From: Archaeoglobus sp.
Lineage (GTDB): Archaea; Halobacteriota; Archaeoglobi; Archaeoglobales; Archaeoglobaceae
Length of the DNA stretch: 49,371 nucleotides
Assembly (NCBI GenBank): GCA_017656505.1
Contig: JACDNU010000015.1
Span: 1 to 49,371 of the forward strand
Direction: 5' to 3'
Shown here in pieces: positions 32,675 to 42,507 of this stretch. A model generated the notes under the pieces. It did not search any database and had not been told where the DNA came from. It saw only the letters and a program-made list of their open reading frames with translations. The translations under genes were made by a program, and so were the position numbers. How positions within the stretch are numbered: position 1 is the first letter of the stretch; each line of letters opens with the position of its first letter.

Positions 32675-33133
32675 GTGCGTGAGATATACATCCGCTTGGC
32701 TTATAAGGCTTTGAGGGAGGGAATCGATGTAGTCGGGCCCAGCTACTTTTCCAGCAAGCTCGGCATCTCAAAACCAACTGCTCAAGAAGCTTTGATCAGG
32801 CTGGCGGAACAGAACTTGGGGGAGTACATTCCAAAAAAAGGCTTTAGATTGAACAGAACTGGTATAGAGAGAGCTAGAGAGCTTACAAAAAAGCACCGCC
32901 TGATGGAATGTCTTTTCTATGAACTCGGAATGCCACCAGAGAATGCATGCAGAGAAGCAACAAGGCTTGAGGAACATGCAAGTCCCGAGCTAATCAATCT
33001 TTTGAAGACAATCTTCATTAACCGTGAGCTATGCCCGTGCGGGAACAGGATAGAGGAAGGAATAGAGGAAGGGTTAGGGGAAGGGATAGATGAGGAGATA
33101 GGTGAGGGGATAGAGGAGGGTTTGGATGATTAG
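32675..33133 (+). CDS. DtxR/MntR-family metalloregulator with Gly/Glu-rich tail
   Basis: A 152-residue repressor. Residues 1-60 form a winged helix (FSSKLGISKPTAQEALIRLAE, then KKGFRLNRTG wing). Residues 70-125 resemble the DtxR dimerisation/metal domain: KKHRLMECLFYE (H74, E78), then a CREATRLEEHASPEL segment (C92, E94, E99, E100, H101) and CPCGNRI (C120, C122). By eye the metal ligand set is not the DtxR or MntR standard. The SH3-like C-terminal domain is missing; instead residues 127-152 are a Gly/Glu/Asp-rich low-complexity tail encoded by imperfect tandem repeats. Start GTG 32675, directly after the palindrome, leaderless. It overlaps the transporter gene by 8 nt. Confidence 0.85.
   Translation: MREIYIRLAYKALREGIDVVGPSYFSSKLGISKPTAQEALIRLAEQNLGEYIPKKGFRLNRTGIERARELTKKHRLMECLFYELGMPPENACREATRLEEHASPELINLLKTIFINRELCPCGNRIEEGIEEGLGEGIDEEIGEGIEEGLDD
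33048..33128. repeat. Purine-rich GGGATAGAGGAA-type tandem repeats
   Basis: Six to seven degenerate 12-nt units encoding GIEEGL-type repeats at the end of the metalloregulator gene. Strand is almost pure purine over 80 nt. Confidence 0.75.
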
Positions 33134-34106
33134 GAAATTCGTGAACTCGGTTTTCTTCATTTTCATCGTTTTTCTACCTCAGTCTGCCGTAGCTCTTGAT
33201 ATCGTTTGCACGAATCCGGATTTCGTTCCGATAGTAAAGGAGATTGGGGGCAGTGAAGTAAGCGTAACGTCTCTTCTCCCTCCTGGAAGCGATCCCCATT
33301 CTTTCTCCATTTCAAAATCCGATATGGATCGACTGAAAGCTTCTGATCTTATCATTCTTACGAATTCGGAGCTTTTCAGTTTTGAAAAAAAGATAAAAGC
33401 TGAATACGCTGAGAAAGTCTTGGATTTCAGTGACTACTCCGCGGAAGGAGCAAGGCTCGACGACTTTCCGGGTTTCAGAAATAATCCCCATGGATACTGG
33501 CTGAAAATTGAAAATGCCGTCTCCATTGCTAGGGCAGTAGAAAAAAAGCTTTCTAGGTTATATCCTGAGAAAAAGGATTATTTCGGCAAGAACCTCGAAC
33601 TTTTTGTGGAGAAAATGGATGATCTGAAAGAAGTTTCTTCAAAGGTGGTTGGAGTAAATTACGGAAAGAATACCAGCTGCTTAGCAGTCATTCCAGGGGT
33701 AACCTACATAATCGAGAATGCTGGTTTGAGAGTTGGAGCGGTTCTTATGGGAGAGGGGTTGGGTTTTGCAAGCGGGAAAGAGTATGCTGAAATTCAGGAT
33801 AAGCTTAAGTCGGATGAACTTTCGTGCATAGTCGTTCCGGAATCGATGAAGAAGTCTAAAGCGGGAGAGATCGCTGAGCAGCTCTCTAGAGATTCTGGAA
33901 AGCCTGTCGTTTACGTTAAGTTTGTCGTTGGAGCTCAGGATGTTGATTATTCTGAGATACAGATTTATAATTTAATCGCGTTTGCGAAAGCCTTTAGTGT
34001 AACCAAAAGTGAGTCCATAGCTAGCAGTCAGGAGTTGTTATATATTCTGATTCTCATGGTTTTAATTGAGGCAGCAGTGATTGTATTCCTATGGAGGGCA
34101 GGCTGA
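33126..34106 (+). CDS. ZnuA-like metal-binding protein, membrane-anchored
   Basis: A 326-residue cluster-A-I substrate-binding protein for zinc or manganese. Signal peptide 1-23 (cleavage after AVA); mature part with DPHSF (His58) and NPHGYW (His122), two of the usual metal ligands. The region that should hold the third His (FHxAYxYF type) reads CLAVIPGVTYIIEN, without His, and the fourth acidic position is uncertain. A C-terminal transmembrane helix (about 303-323) anchors the protein outside the membrane, replacing the lipid anchor of bacteria. It overlaps the DtxR-like gene by 8 nt and precedes the transporter subunits. Confidence 0.87.
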   Translation: MIRKFVNSVFFIFIVFLPQSAVALDIVCTNPDFVPIVKEIGGSEVSVTSLLPPGSDPHSFSISKSDMDRLKASDLIILTNSELFSFEKKIKAEYAEKVLDFSDYSAEGARLDDFPGFRNNPHGYWLKIENAVSIARAVEKKLSRLYPEKKDYFGKNLELFVEKMDDLKEVSSKVVGVNYGKNTSCLAVIPGVTYIIENAGLRVGAVLMGEGLGFASGKEYAEIQDKLKSDELSCIVVPESMKKSKAGEIAEQLSRDSGKPVVYVKFVVGAQDVDYSEIQIYNLIAFAKAFSVTKSESIASSQELLYILILMVLIEAAVIVFLWRAG

Positions 34107-34178
34107 AATTGAAAAAATCGAAGTTGAAAATTGAAGCTGAAAAATTGTTGAAATCCCAATTAACAAAAAGGTGATAAG

Positions 34179-34988
34179 ATGAAGCTAAATTCAACCGAGG
34201 AAAAGCTGAACACGAATGCGATAGTGGCAAATGGTGTTGAATTCGGATACAACGATCAATCCATCCTCTCAGATATAACTTTCCAAGTAAAGAAGGGAGA
34301 ATTTGTCGCCATCACTGGGCCAAACGGTTCTGGAAAGACGACCTTGCTTAAACTCATTCTTGGAATTCTCCAGCCGAGAAAGGGTGAAATAGTTGTGATG
34401 GGTTACAACACGAGAGAAAAGGAAAAGATAATGAGCCTGGCAGGCTTCATGCCTCAGAAAGAGCATATTTCTACGAATTTTCCGATTCTCGTTAAGGATG
34501 TCGTAATGCTCGGCTTGGGTGCGAGGAGGGGAATTGTGAAATCGGGAAAAGCGTACGAGAGGGAAGGAATCGAAGCAATAAAGGCTGTCGGGCTGAAGGA
34601 TGAAATTTGGAATAAGAGGTTTGCGGAGTTGAGTGGTGGTCAGCAACAGAGAGTCCTCCTCGCCAGAGCACTCGCAATTAAGCCGAAAATCCTTTTATTG
34701 GACGAACCATTCAATGGAGTAGATATCCCGAGCCAGAACAAGATTATTGAGCTTCTCTCAGAACTGAAGGAGAAGGATGTTACAGTTTTGCTCGTAATCC
34801 ACAACGTGAATCCCCTTTTACATGAAATCGACAAGATAATGCTGCTTAACCGAAGAATAATCGCATTTGGGAAACCAGATGAGATTTTTACGGAAGAGAA
34901 TCTGATCGCAACTTATGGTGCTTCAATCCCGATAATCTACTGCGAGGAAGGCTTTGCACATCCCGTTTACAGCGACATTCACGGTTAA
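34179..34988 (+). CDS. Metal ABC transporter ATPase
   Basis: A 269-residue ABC ATPase: Walker A GPNGSGKTT near 49, Q-loop MPQKEH near 95, signature LSGGQQQRVLLARAL near 150, Walker B ILLLDEPFNGVD near 172 and the H-loop VIHNVN near 205. ZnuC/MntB-like by sequence and context. AAAGGTGATAAG stands directly before the ATG. The 72-nt gap after the binding-protein gene contains imperfect GAAGTTGAAAATTGAAG repeats. Confidence 0.92.
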   Translation: MKLNSTEEKLNTNAIVANGVEFGYNDQSILSDITFQVKKGEFVAITGPNGSGKTTLLKLILGILQPRKGEIVVMGYNTREKEKIMSLAGFMPQKEHISTNFPILVKDVVMLGLGARRGIVKSGKAYEREGIEAIKAVGLKDEIWNKRFAELSGGQQQRVLLARALAIKPKILLLDEPFNGVDIPSQNKIIELLSELKEKDVTVLLVIHNVNPLLHEIDKIMLLNRRIIAFGKPDEIFTEENLIATYGASIPIIYCEEGFAHPVYSDIHG

Positions 34989-35000
34989 GAGGGGGAGAGG

Positions 35001-35831
35001 ATGGATCTCTCGGTTTGGTCGAGTTTATCTCAGCCATACATGCAGAGGGCTATTGCCGGGGTTGTTATAATTGCGATAAACGCTGCTGTAGCTGGTTCTT
35101 TTACCGTATTCAGGAACGTCTCCTTTTTGGTAGCCGGAGCAAGTCACTCTGCTTTAGCTGGGGCAGCCCTCTTCATTCTCTTAGGTTTTTATGGCTTTCA
35201 CGGATTCTTCAGCAATCCGCTTATCGGAGCTATGCTCTTCGCGATCGCAACCGCTTTGATCGCAGCATATGCACCTAGGGAGGAAACGAACACCGCAATA
35301 GGGATCTCATTTGCAATGTCTATGAGTTTGGCCATCCTCTTCATTTCGATGATAAGGGAGTATGCTGCAAAGGTTTGGGGTCTGCTCATCGGGGATCTTT
35401 TTCTGCTAACGTATGAAGATCTCTATCTAATGACCTTCGTGACCTTTGTGACTCTTATTCTGGCAATGCTCTTTTACAGAGCTTTTCTCTTCATCTCTTT
35501 CGACTGCGAAGGTGCAACAGCCTTTGGATTGAATACGAAGGGTTACAACTACCTTTTGCTATCCATCATAGCCGTTTCAGCGGTAATGCTCTTGAAAGGA
35601 GTTGGGGCTATCTTGGTTTTTGCGATGCTCGTAGCTCCTGCAGCTGCAGCAAATGAGCTTGCCTCAAACATAAAGAACGTTTTTATCTTCGCTTTCATAA
35701 TCGCCCTGTTTAGCGGATTCGCGGGCATAGCAATATCTTTCCCCTTTGAAGTCTCCCCGGGAGCGATTGCATCACTTCTTGCGACGATGATTTACTTCCT
35801 CAGCTTCCTTGGCAAAAAATTGAGAGGGTAG
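35001..35831 (+). CDS. Metal ABC transporter permease
   Basis: A 276-residue ABC-3 family permease with about eight transmembrane helices. Typical features are the N-terminal QRAIAGVVII helix, SFLVAGASHSALAGAAL near 50, KVWGLLIGDLF near 128 and the LLKGVGAILVFAMLVAPAAAA motif near 195, which includes the conserved cytoplasmic coupling region. GGGGGAGAGG stands before the ATG. Last gene of the metal-regulated operon. Confidence 0.92.
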   Translation: MDLSVWSSLSQPYMQRAIAGVVIIAINAAVAGSFTVFRNVSFLVAGASHSALAGAALFILLGFYGFHGFFSNPLIGAMLFAIATALIAAYAPREETNTAIGISFAMSMSLAILFISMIREYAAKVWGLLIGDLFLLTYEDLYLMTFVTFVTLILAMLFYRAFLFISFDCEGATAFGLNTKGYNYLLLSIIAVSAVMLLKGVGAILVFAMLVAPAAAANELASNIKNVFIFAFIIALFSGFAGIAISFPFEVSPGAIASLLATMIYFLSFLGKKLRG

Positions 35832-35932
35832 CTTGGTGATTGATGTTAAGGTTTTGATGTGCATCATCAACTGTTGTCACTCCCTAAAACCAAATCAAAC
35901 ATTTTTTAAACATGGATGAGAAGTGCTGAAGG

Positions 35933-37411
35933 ATGACAAGGGTTCTTGTTGTTGATGCTGGCGGTAGGGGCAACGCCATTGCTCACGCTTTTTCGCGAAG
36001 TTCAAAGGTTAAAGAGGTTTTCGTGGCTCCTGGAAACGCAGGAAGTGAGTTTTTCGACAAGTGCAAGATTGCGAAGCTCGATGGAAAACCTATACCTTCG
36101 ATAAGGGCAATAGATGAAATCGTAAGGTTTGCTAAGCGGGCGGAGATCGATCTCGCTTTTATTGGCCCTGAAGAGCCTTTGAGTCTTGGTTTGGTGGATA
36201 AGCTTGAGGAAGAAGGAATAAGGGCGGTTGGGCCAAGAAAAGAGGAAACGATTCTTGAAGCTAGCAAATGCTGGGCGAAGGATTTTCTCAAAAAGATTGG
36301 AGTTCCGATTCCCTCTTACAAAAACTTCGATAATCCTGAGGAGGCGGAGGAGTTCATAAAAGAATTCTATCGTGAAAATGAGGGCAATGGTAATCTCGTT
36401 GTAAAAGCTGATGGACTCGCTGCCGGAAAAGGAGTTTACGTCTGTGATTCTATAGAGGAATGCTTGCTTGCCGTCGATGAAATAATGAGGAAGAGAAAGT
36501 TTGGGGATGCTGGGAATAGAGTTTGCATAGAGGAGAGGTTGTATGGTATAGAGGTGGCTTTCACAGCCCTCTGCGATGGTAGGCATGCGGTATGCTTTGG
36601 CCATGCGAAGGATTACAAACGAGCGTTCGATCCGGATGACGTTGAGGGACTCAAGAACTTTCATATCGGCTTGACAAAGAAGTTTATCACCTCTAAAGAT
36701 GCAGAAAGGCTCTTCAAGGAAGGAAAACTCCTCAACCCGAATACCGGCGGTATGGGGGCTGTGTCTCCCCATCCGAGCGTTGATGGAGAGATTGAAGAGA
36801 AGATAATGAACGAAGTCGTTCTTCCCATAGCTTCGAAGTTCAGGGAGGAAGAGGGGAGGAGCTTCAGAGGCGTGCTCTATCCTGTTATAATGCTCGTAAG
36901 GGAAAACAACGAGCTCACACCAAAAGTTCTCGAGATAAACGTAAGGGATTGCGATCCAGGGGCTGAAGCAAAGCTTCCGAGGCTTGAGAGCGATATTTAC
37001 GAGTTATCTCAAGCAATCATCGATGGGAAGCTCGATGAGGTGGAAGTTAAGTTCTCAAACTCTTGGTGTGTAGCTGTTTGCGCGGTAAGCGGGTTCATGA
37101 GGGGGAGAGAAGGCCTGAAACCCGGATACCCGGGAGATCATTACACTAGTCAGCCAATCAAAGGACTTGAGCGAGTAATAAACTCCGACAACACCTTCGT
37201 TTATGCGAATGGCATTTCTAAGGATGGAGCTCAATCTCAGGGATCTCAGGGATCTCAGGGATTCCAAACTACCGGCGGGAGGGTGCTAACTGTCTCAGCC
37301 CTAGGAAAATCGCTGGAGGAAGCGAGGGAAAGAGCTTATCAGGCTTTGTCGACTATAGAATTTCCTGGGATGCGGTACAGAAAAACAATTGGCCAGGATG
37401 TTCCCGATTGA
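35933..37411 (+). CDS. purD: Phosphoribosylamine-glycine ligase
   Basis: A 492-residue ATP-grasp enzyme of purine synthesis (GARS). VVDAGGRGNAIAHAF near 5, FIGPEEPLSLG near 75, VKADGLAAGKGVYV near 150 and the Mg-site EINVRDCDPGAE near 335 are diagnostic. A GSQGSQGFQTTGG insert near 437-450 comes from a 9-bp tandem repeat in a surface loop. A TTTTTTAAA TATA box centred 27 nt before the ATG indicates a leaderless message. Confidence 0.95.
   Translation: MTRVLVVDAGGRGNAIAHAFSRSSKVKEVFVAPGNAGSEFFDKCKIAKLDGKPIPSIRAIDEIVRFAKRAEIDLAFIGPEEPLSLGLVDKLEEEGIRAVGPRKEETILEASKCWAKDFLKKIGVPIPSYKNFDNPEEAEEFIKEFYRENEGNGNLVVKADGLAAGKGVYVCDSIEECLLAVDEIMRKRKFGDAGNRVCIEERLYGIEVAFTALCDGRHAVCFGHAKDYKRAFDPDDVEGLKNFHIGLTKKFITSKDAERLFKEGKLLNPNTGGMGAVSPHPSVDGEIEEKIMNEVVLPIASKFREEEGRSFRGVLYPVIMLVRENNELTPKVLEINVRDCDPGAEAKLPRLESDIYELSQAIIDGKLDEVEVKFSNSWCVAVCAVSGFMRGREGLKPGYPGDHYTSQPIKGLERVINSDNTFVYANGISKDGAQSQGSQGSQGFQTTGGRVLTVSALGKSLEEARERAYQALSTIEFPGMRYRKTIGQDVPD
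37234..37260. repeat. ATCTCAGGG x3 in-frame microrepeat in purD
   Basis: Three exact 9-mers encoding SQG repeats in a loop of the ligase. Confidence 0.92.
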
Positions 37412-37434
37412 GGTGTTTCAAGGGAGGCTTAAAA

Positions 37435-37848
37435 ATGGAAGATAATAGTGATGAAGTCAAGAAGCATCTGGTAAAGGATTTTATGACAACAGAGGTAGTT
37501 TCGGTGAGTGAAGACACTCCCATTGAGCAAGTGATCAAGCTAGTCATCGAGAAGAAATTCAACGCGTTTCCCGTTGTGAGGGGTAGCAAGCTTGTAGGCA
37601 TAGTCAGCAAGATGGATCTCATAAAGATGTACACTCTCGGAAACCTCTCTGGAGCAAAAAGGGTAAAAGACATCATGCGGAGGGCTGTGGTTGCAGTAGC
37701 CCCTAAAGACCCACTCGAGTATGCTGCAAACTTGATGGTTGACTACAGGATCAGAAGTCTGCCCGTAACGGATGAACAATCAAACCTCATTGGAATTCTT
37801 TCCATCGGAGATGTTCTGAAAGCGTTCTTGGATGAAAAGAGAGGATGA
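37435..37848 (+). CDS. Two-CBS-domain protein
   Basis: A 137-residue protein made of two CBS repeats: about 10-65 (VKDFMTTEVVSVSEDTPIE...FPVVRGSKLVGIVSKMDL) and 78-135 (VKDIMRRAVVAVAPKDPL...LPVTDEQSNLIGILSIGDVL). CBS pairs bind adenosyl ligands such as AMP, ATP or SAM. The ATG is preceded by GGGAGG; an upstream TTG overlaps the purD stop and is rejected. The gene follows purD by 23 nt, so a link with adenine nucleotide sensing is plausible. Confidence 0.9.
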   Translation: MEDNSDEVKKHLVKDFMTTEVVSVSEDTPIEQVIKLVIEKKFNAFPVVRGSKLVGIVSKMDLIKMYTLGNLSGAKRVKDIMRRAVVAVAPKDPLEYAANLMVDYRIRSLPVTDEQSNLIGILSIGDVLKAFLDEKRG

Positions 37849-37898
37849 GAGATTAACCCGAGGATAACCTAGAGCTGAGGAGGCATAACCGGGACAAC

Positions 37899-40259
37899 TC
37901 AAGCATGCAGTATCGTGGGCAGTATCGTGGCACAGGCTACGCCTCTTTTGCTGACTTTAACACCGGCCGTATTCCTGCCGTGGACAGGGATGCTTTTTAC
38001 CTCTGTCTTTATCGCGTATCCGTCCTCACTTAAGGCGAGAAGTTCCTCATCTCCTTTTACGAACTCAGAGAATATCACCTTTCCGTTTCTGTTAGAGAGC
38101 TTGATGTTTCGAACGCCCTTCGCTCCCCTCTTTGTGAGTCTGTAGTCTTCAATTGGCGTACGCTTTCCGAAGCCCTTTGTTGTCAGGGTTAGAATGTATC
38201 CATCGCTTTCAGCGGGTGTCATCCAAGCGATCTCGTCCCCCTTCTGAAGTTTTAGAGCTTTCACTCCCTTAGCGGTTCTGCTGTAGATGGGAATGTCTTT
38301 AATCTTGTACCTTGCTGCAAGGCCCAGCCTCGTTGCAATGAGGATCTCATCTCCTCTCGCAATCCTAGCAGCTTTAATCTTTCCTCCTGCAACCACTCCA
38401 GCTCTTTTCGCGTTTTCGAACTCTTTCAATCCAGTTCTCTTTATGAAACTATCCTCTGTTAGCAGAATCGCCTCACCCTCGAATTCGGGGATGGAAAGAA
38501 CCGAAACTATTCTTTCTCCATCAGCAAGGGAAATGAAGTTTTTGATGTGAACACCTTTGCCCGTTCTCTCCTGCTTTGGAATCTCGTAGGTGTTGATCCA
38601 GTAGGCCCTTCCTTTATTGCTGAAGAACAGCAGCTTGTGGTGGGTATTGCAAACAGATACGAATTTGGGCAGATCTTCGTGACGGAGGGAGACTCCAATA
38701 ACTCCAACTCCCCCCCTCCTTTGCGTCCTGAAGGTTTCGAGGTTCATCCTCTTTATGTATCCCTGTGAGGTTACTACGAGCAGGTTATCTTCTAGCGAAA
38801 TCAAATCCTCGAACGTTATCTCACCTATCTCCGAAACGATGGATGTTCTTCTGTCGTCGCCATACTTCTGCGACAACTCCTGAATCTCCTCAACCAATAT
38901 GGCATCGATCCTTTCCTGTGATGCGAGAATTTCCTTATATTCCTTTATTTTCAGCCCGATCTCCCTGTGCTCCTCCAGTATTGCTTCCTTTTCGAGACTT
39001 GTAAGCTTTTGCAACCTCATCTGTAAAATGGCATTAGCTTGGACTTCTGAAAGATTGAATCTTTCCATGAGACTCTTCCTCGCCTCATCTGGTGATGAAG
39101 AGGATTTTATTAGAGCTATTACCTCATCGATATTATCTAGGGCTATCTTTAAACCTTCAAGGATGTGATACCTTTCCTCCGACTTCTTTAGGAGGTATCT
39201 GGTGCGGCGGGTTATAACCTCCCTTCTGTGATTGACGAATTCCTCAATCAGTCCTTTGAGGTTCAGTATCTTTGGCACTCCGTTAACGATAGCGAGATTG
39301 ATCACGCCAAAAGTTGTTTGCAGTGGTGTGTAAGTGTAAAGCTTGTTCACAACCGCCTCAAAATCTCCTCTTCTTAGCTCTACGACTATTCTTATTCCTT
39401 CCCTGTCCGATTCGTCTCTGACAGCTTTGACTTCCTCAAGCTTTCCCTCTTTCACGAGTTCGGCTATCTTCTCGACGAGCTTAGCTTTGTTAACCTGATA
39501 GGGAACTTCTTTGATCACTATTGCATTCTCTTCGAAATCTACCTTTCCCCTAACGACTAGCTTTCCCTTCCCGGTTTCGTAAACCTGCCTTATTCCCTCC
39601 TTACCAACTATCACACCGCCAGTCGGAAAATCCGGGCCTTTAACGATTTTAAGCAACTCGGCAATTGTTATCAGGGGGTTTTTAACGTATTCGATGATCG
39701 CCGAACAGATTTCTCTCAAATTATGGGGTGGCATATTAGTTGCCATGCCAACAGCAATCCCGCTCGATCCGTTAACGAGAAGATTCGGAATCTTTGAGGG
39801 TAGAACAGAAGGCTCGTTTAGCGTTGAATCGAAATTCGGCACGAAATCTACGGTCTCTTTGTCAATATCAGCCAGCATTTCCTCGGCAAGCTTCGTGAGT
39901 CTTGCTTCAGTATATCGCATGGCAGCCGCGACATCGCCATCTATGCTGCCGAAGTTTCCTTGGCCATCAACCAGCGGATAGCGCATACTGAAATCCTGGG
40001 CCATCCTCACCAGAGCATCGTAAACGGCTGAATCGCCGTGAGGATGATATTTGCCGAGAACATCTCCGACTATTCTTGCACATTTTCTATATGCTCTGTT
40101 GCTCAGCAAACCCATTTCGTACATGGCATACAAAATCCTTCGCTGCACCGGCTTTAACCCATCCCTTACATCGGGCAAGGCCCTTCCTATGATAACGCTC
40201 ATTGCGTAGTCAATGTAGGAACTCTTCAGTTCTTCGCTAATCTCCCTTATCAGCTCCAT
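37899..40259 (-). CDS. gyrA: DNA gyrase subunit A
   Basis: A 786-residue type IIA topoisomerase subunit. The quinolone-resistance region [19 protein letters not shown] and the active-site tyrosine in [13 protein letters not shown] are conserved. The C-terminal beta-pinwheel starts with the GyrA box QRRGGVGV near 510, the motif required for DNA wrapping and negative supercoiling, so this is a true gyrase and not topoisomerase IV. It follows gyrB by 8 nt. Bacterial-type gyrase is an ancient import into Euryarchaeota. Confidence 0.96.
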   Translation of the reverse strand: MELIREISEELKSSYIDYAMSVIIGRALPDVRDGLKPVQRRILYAMYEMGLLSNRAYRKCARIVGDVLGKYHPHGDSAVYDALVRMAQDFSMRYPLVDGQGNFGSIDGDVAAAMRYTEARLTKLAEEMLADIDKETVDFVPNFDSTLNEPSVLPSKIPNLLVNGSSGIAVGMATNMPPHNLREICSAIIEYVKNPLITIAELLKIVKGPDFPTGGVIVGKEGIRQVYETGKGKLVVRGKVDFEENAIVIKEVPYQVNKAKLVEKIAELVKEGKLEEVKAVRDESDREGIRIVVELRRGDFEAVVNKLYTYTPLQTTFGVINLAIVNGVPKILNLKGLIEEFVNHRREVITRRTRYLLKKSEERYHILEGLKIALDNIDEVIALIKSSSSPDEARKSLMERFNLSEVQANAILQMRLQKLTSLEKEAILEEHREIGLKIKEYKEILASQERIDAILVEEIQELSQKYGDDRRTSIVSEIGEITFEDLISLEDNLLVVTSQGYIKRMNLETFRTQRRGGVGVIGVSLRHEDLPKFVSVCNTHHKLLFFSNKGRAYWINTYEIPKQERTGKGVHIKNFISLADGERIVSVLSIPEFEGEAILLTEDSFIKRTGLKEFENAKRAGVVAGGKIKAARIARGDEILIATRLGLAARYKIKDIPIYSRTAKGVKALKLQKGDEIAWMTPAESDGYILTLTTKGFGKRTPIEDYRLTKRGAKGVRNIKLSNRNGKVIFSEFVKGDEELLALSEDGYAIKTEVKSIPVHGRNTAGVKVSKRGVACATILPTILHA

Positions 40260-40267
40260 TCTCTCAC

Positions 40268-42139
40268 CTAGATATCAAGATTCTTGACCTCTCTTGAGTT
40301 CTCGATTATGAACTGTCTTCTTGCCTCTACATCTTCTCCCATCAGAGTTGAGAAAAGCTCTTCAGCCTGTAAAGCCTCCTCAACCGTTACCTGCAAAAGG
40401 ATTCTGCTTCGCGGATCCATGGTTGTCTCCCATAACTGCTCTGGATTCATCTCTCCCAGCCCTTTGTATCTCTGAACTTCTCCTCCACCCATTCGATTGA
40501 GCAGATCTTCGAGCTCACGATCGGAGTAGGCGTAGAAAACCTTCTTTCCCTTCTTAACTCTGTAAAGCGGGGGTTGGGCTATGTAGAGGTAGCCGTTCTC
40601 TATCAGAGGCCTCATGTGGCGGTAGAAGAAAGTTAAAAGCAGAGTGCGGATATGCGAGCCGTCAACGTCTGCATCCGTCATTATTATGACTCTTTTATAT
40701 CTAGCCTTGGTTATATCGAAATCCTTCCCTATTCCGGCCCCAATTGCTGAAGCTATTGCTTTGATTTCCTCGTTCTTCAAGGCTTTCGCAAGTCCAGATT
40801 TCTCTACGTTGATTATCTTACCTCTCAAAGGCAGAATTGCTTGAAAGTTCCTGTCCCGAGCTTGCTTTGCAGATCCGCCAGCAGATTCGCCCTCTACAAT
40901 AAAGAGTTCCCTCTCTTCCGGATCTTTCGAAGAACAATCGGCAAGCTTCCCTGGAAGCGTTATTGAGATGTCGTTTTTCCTTTTCACGAGTTCCCTTGCC
41001 CTCTTTGCAGCCTGTCTAGCCATCAAAGAGAGCATGCATTTGTCTATAATTAGGTTGGCCTCGTTCGGATGCTTTTCAAGCCACTTGAGCATTTCTAAAT
41101 ATACCGTTGATTCGACGACAGTCTTAACATCCGAATTCGTGAGCTTTGTTTTGGTTTGCCCCTCGAACTGCGGCTCAGGAAGCCTGACGGAAATCATCGC
41201 CGTAAGGCCTTCTCTTATGTCTTGGCCGGTGAGATTCTTGAATTTTTTAACGTATTTCTTACCGTATTCATTTATCGCTCTCGTAAGCCCCGAGCGAAAA
41301 CCGCTTATGTGCGTTCCCCCTTCGATTGTGTGGATGTTGTTCGCGAAAGCCAGAACATTCTCGAAATCCGAATCCGTGAATTGGATCGCAACCTCAATTT
41401 GAATCCCATTCTTTACGTTCTCGAAGTATATCACATCATGCAACGGGTTCTTGTTCTTATTAACCAGAGCTATGTACTCTGCCATTCCCCCCTCCGAATA
41501 GAAAACATCCCTCTTCCCGCTTCTTTCATCGATTAGCTCTATTCTTATCCCCTTCGTCAGAAATGCCAGTTCTTTGAGCCTTTGGGAGATGATATCGTAT
41601 CTGAATTCAGTAACCTCGAAAATCTCATCATCCGGTTTGAATCTTATAATCGTTCCCGTCTCATCCGAATCATCGAGCATCTCTACATCCTTTTGCGGAA
41701 TTCCTCGCTGATATCGCTGGTGGTAAACCTTGCCGTTCCTTTTCACCCATACTTCCAGCCATTCAGCTAAAGCATTAACAACGCTTAAGCCCACTCCATG
41801 CAGTCCGCCGGAAACTCTGTAGGCTTTCCTGTCAAACTTTCCGCCAGCATGAAGCTTGGTAAGAACTATCTCCAAAGCATTTTTGCCCGATGCATGCTCT
41901 TCTGTTGGAATACCCCTACCATCATCTTCGACGGTTGCAGAACCATCTTTGTGAAGAATAACCTTTATGTTCTTGCAAAAACCAGCTAAGGCTTCGTCAA
42001 TTGAGTTGTCAACAACCTCCCAGAGGAGGTGATGCAGACCTCTGATTCCAGTTCCACCTATGTACATTCCTGGTCTTTTTCTTACAGCTTCCAAGTCTGA
42101 AAGCACCGTTATGTGCTTAGCAGTGTAGCCAGCTTCCAT
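40268..42139 (-). CDS. gyrB: DNA gyrase subunit B
   Basis: A 623-residue GHKL ATPase subunit. N-terminal [19 protein letters not shown] and [13 protein letters not shown]-lid [20 protein letters not shown] acid in [17 protein letters not shown] and DxD in [11 protein letters not shown], and the [11 protein letters not shown] motif. It lacks the 170-residue insert of enterobacterial GyrB. ATG 42139 is preferred over GTG 42148, which is inside the GAGGTG ribosome binding site. A GATATAATATTAA promoter element (42168-42178, minus strand) precedes it. Confidence 0.95.
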   Translation of the reverse strand: MEAGYTAKHITVLSDLEAVRKRPGMYIGGTGIRGLHHLLWEVVDNSIDEALAGFCKNIKVILHKDGSATVEDDGRGIPTEEHASGKNALEIVLTKLHAGGKFDRKAYRVSGGLHGVGLSVVNALAEWLEVWVKRNGKVYHQRYQRGIPQKDVEMLDDSDETGTIIRFKPDDEIFEVTEFRYDIISQRLKELAFLTKGIRIELIDERSGKRDVFYSEGGMAEYIALVNKNKNPLHDVIYFENVKNGIQIEVAIQFTDSDFENVLAFANNIHTIEGGTHISGFRSGLTRAINEYGKKYVKKFKNLTGQDIREGLTAMISVRLPEPQFEGQTKTKLTNSDVKTVVESTVYLEMLKWLEKHPNEANLIIDKCMLSLMARQAAKRARELVKRKNDISITLPGKLADCSSKDPEERELFIVEGESAGGSAKQARDRNFQAILPLRGKIINVEKSGLAKALKNEEIKAIASAIGAGIGKDFDITKARYKRVIIMTDADVDGSHIRTLLLTFFYRHMRPLIENGYLYIAQPPLYRVKKGKKVFYAYSDRELEDLLNRMGGGEVQRYKGLGEMNPEQLWETTMDPRSRILLQVTVEEALQAEELFSTLMGEDVEARRQFIIENSREVKNLDI

Positions 42140-42507
42140 ACCTTTCACCTCAATTAATCTTGAGTTAATATTATATCATTTGATAACTCACCACTATCCA
42201 TCGTATCCTCCTTAAACTTCGAATTCAAGAGGGAAACAAATTCGATAATTTTTTGTGGTCTATTTCCTTTGCAAGAGCATAAATTTTGCTTCTTATTCTT
42301 CAAACCCACAATAAACTTTCGATAAAGTAGTAAATAAATTTTTCTATTGATTTTGAAACTCAGTGGAGCTTTTACGGAAATTATCTTATGATGGGAATTA
42401 AATCTGGATGTAACATTAATCAGCTTTTTTATAAAATTACATGATGATGAAAAACGGGCGAAGTCAAGTTGGGAAACTATTTATAATTAAAAACCAAATG
42501 CTTCTTC
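42140..42507. other. 368-nt intergenic region between gyrB and acyl-CoA ligase
   Basis: Divergent promoter region, strongly AT-rich. It holds the gyrB TATA element near 42168-42178 (minus) and the ligase TATA box at 42479-42487 (plus). No open frame of useful length, tRNA or palindrome of note is seen between them. An ATGATGA motif at 42442 resembles a C box but no matching D box follows. Confidence 0.6.
42479..42487 (+). promoter_or_regulatory. TATA box of the acyl-CoA ligase gene
   Basis: TTTATAATT preceded by GAAAC lies 25 nt before the ATG at 42508, predicting a leaderless message. Confidence 0.6.

Noticed and set aside
36002-36772. 256-codon open frame antisense to purD
   Set aside because: Fully embedded in a conserved ATP-grasp gene, with a composition unlike other proteins in the window.
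42442-42448. Possible C/D box sRNA (ATGATGA motif)
   Set aside because: No D box or second C'/D' pair follows at a usable distance before the ligase promoter.
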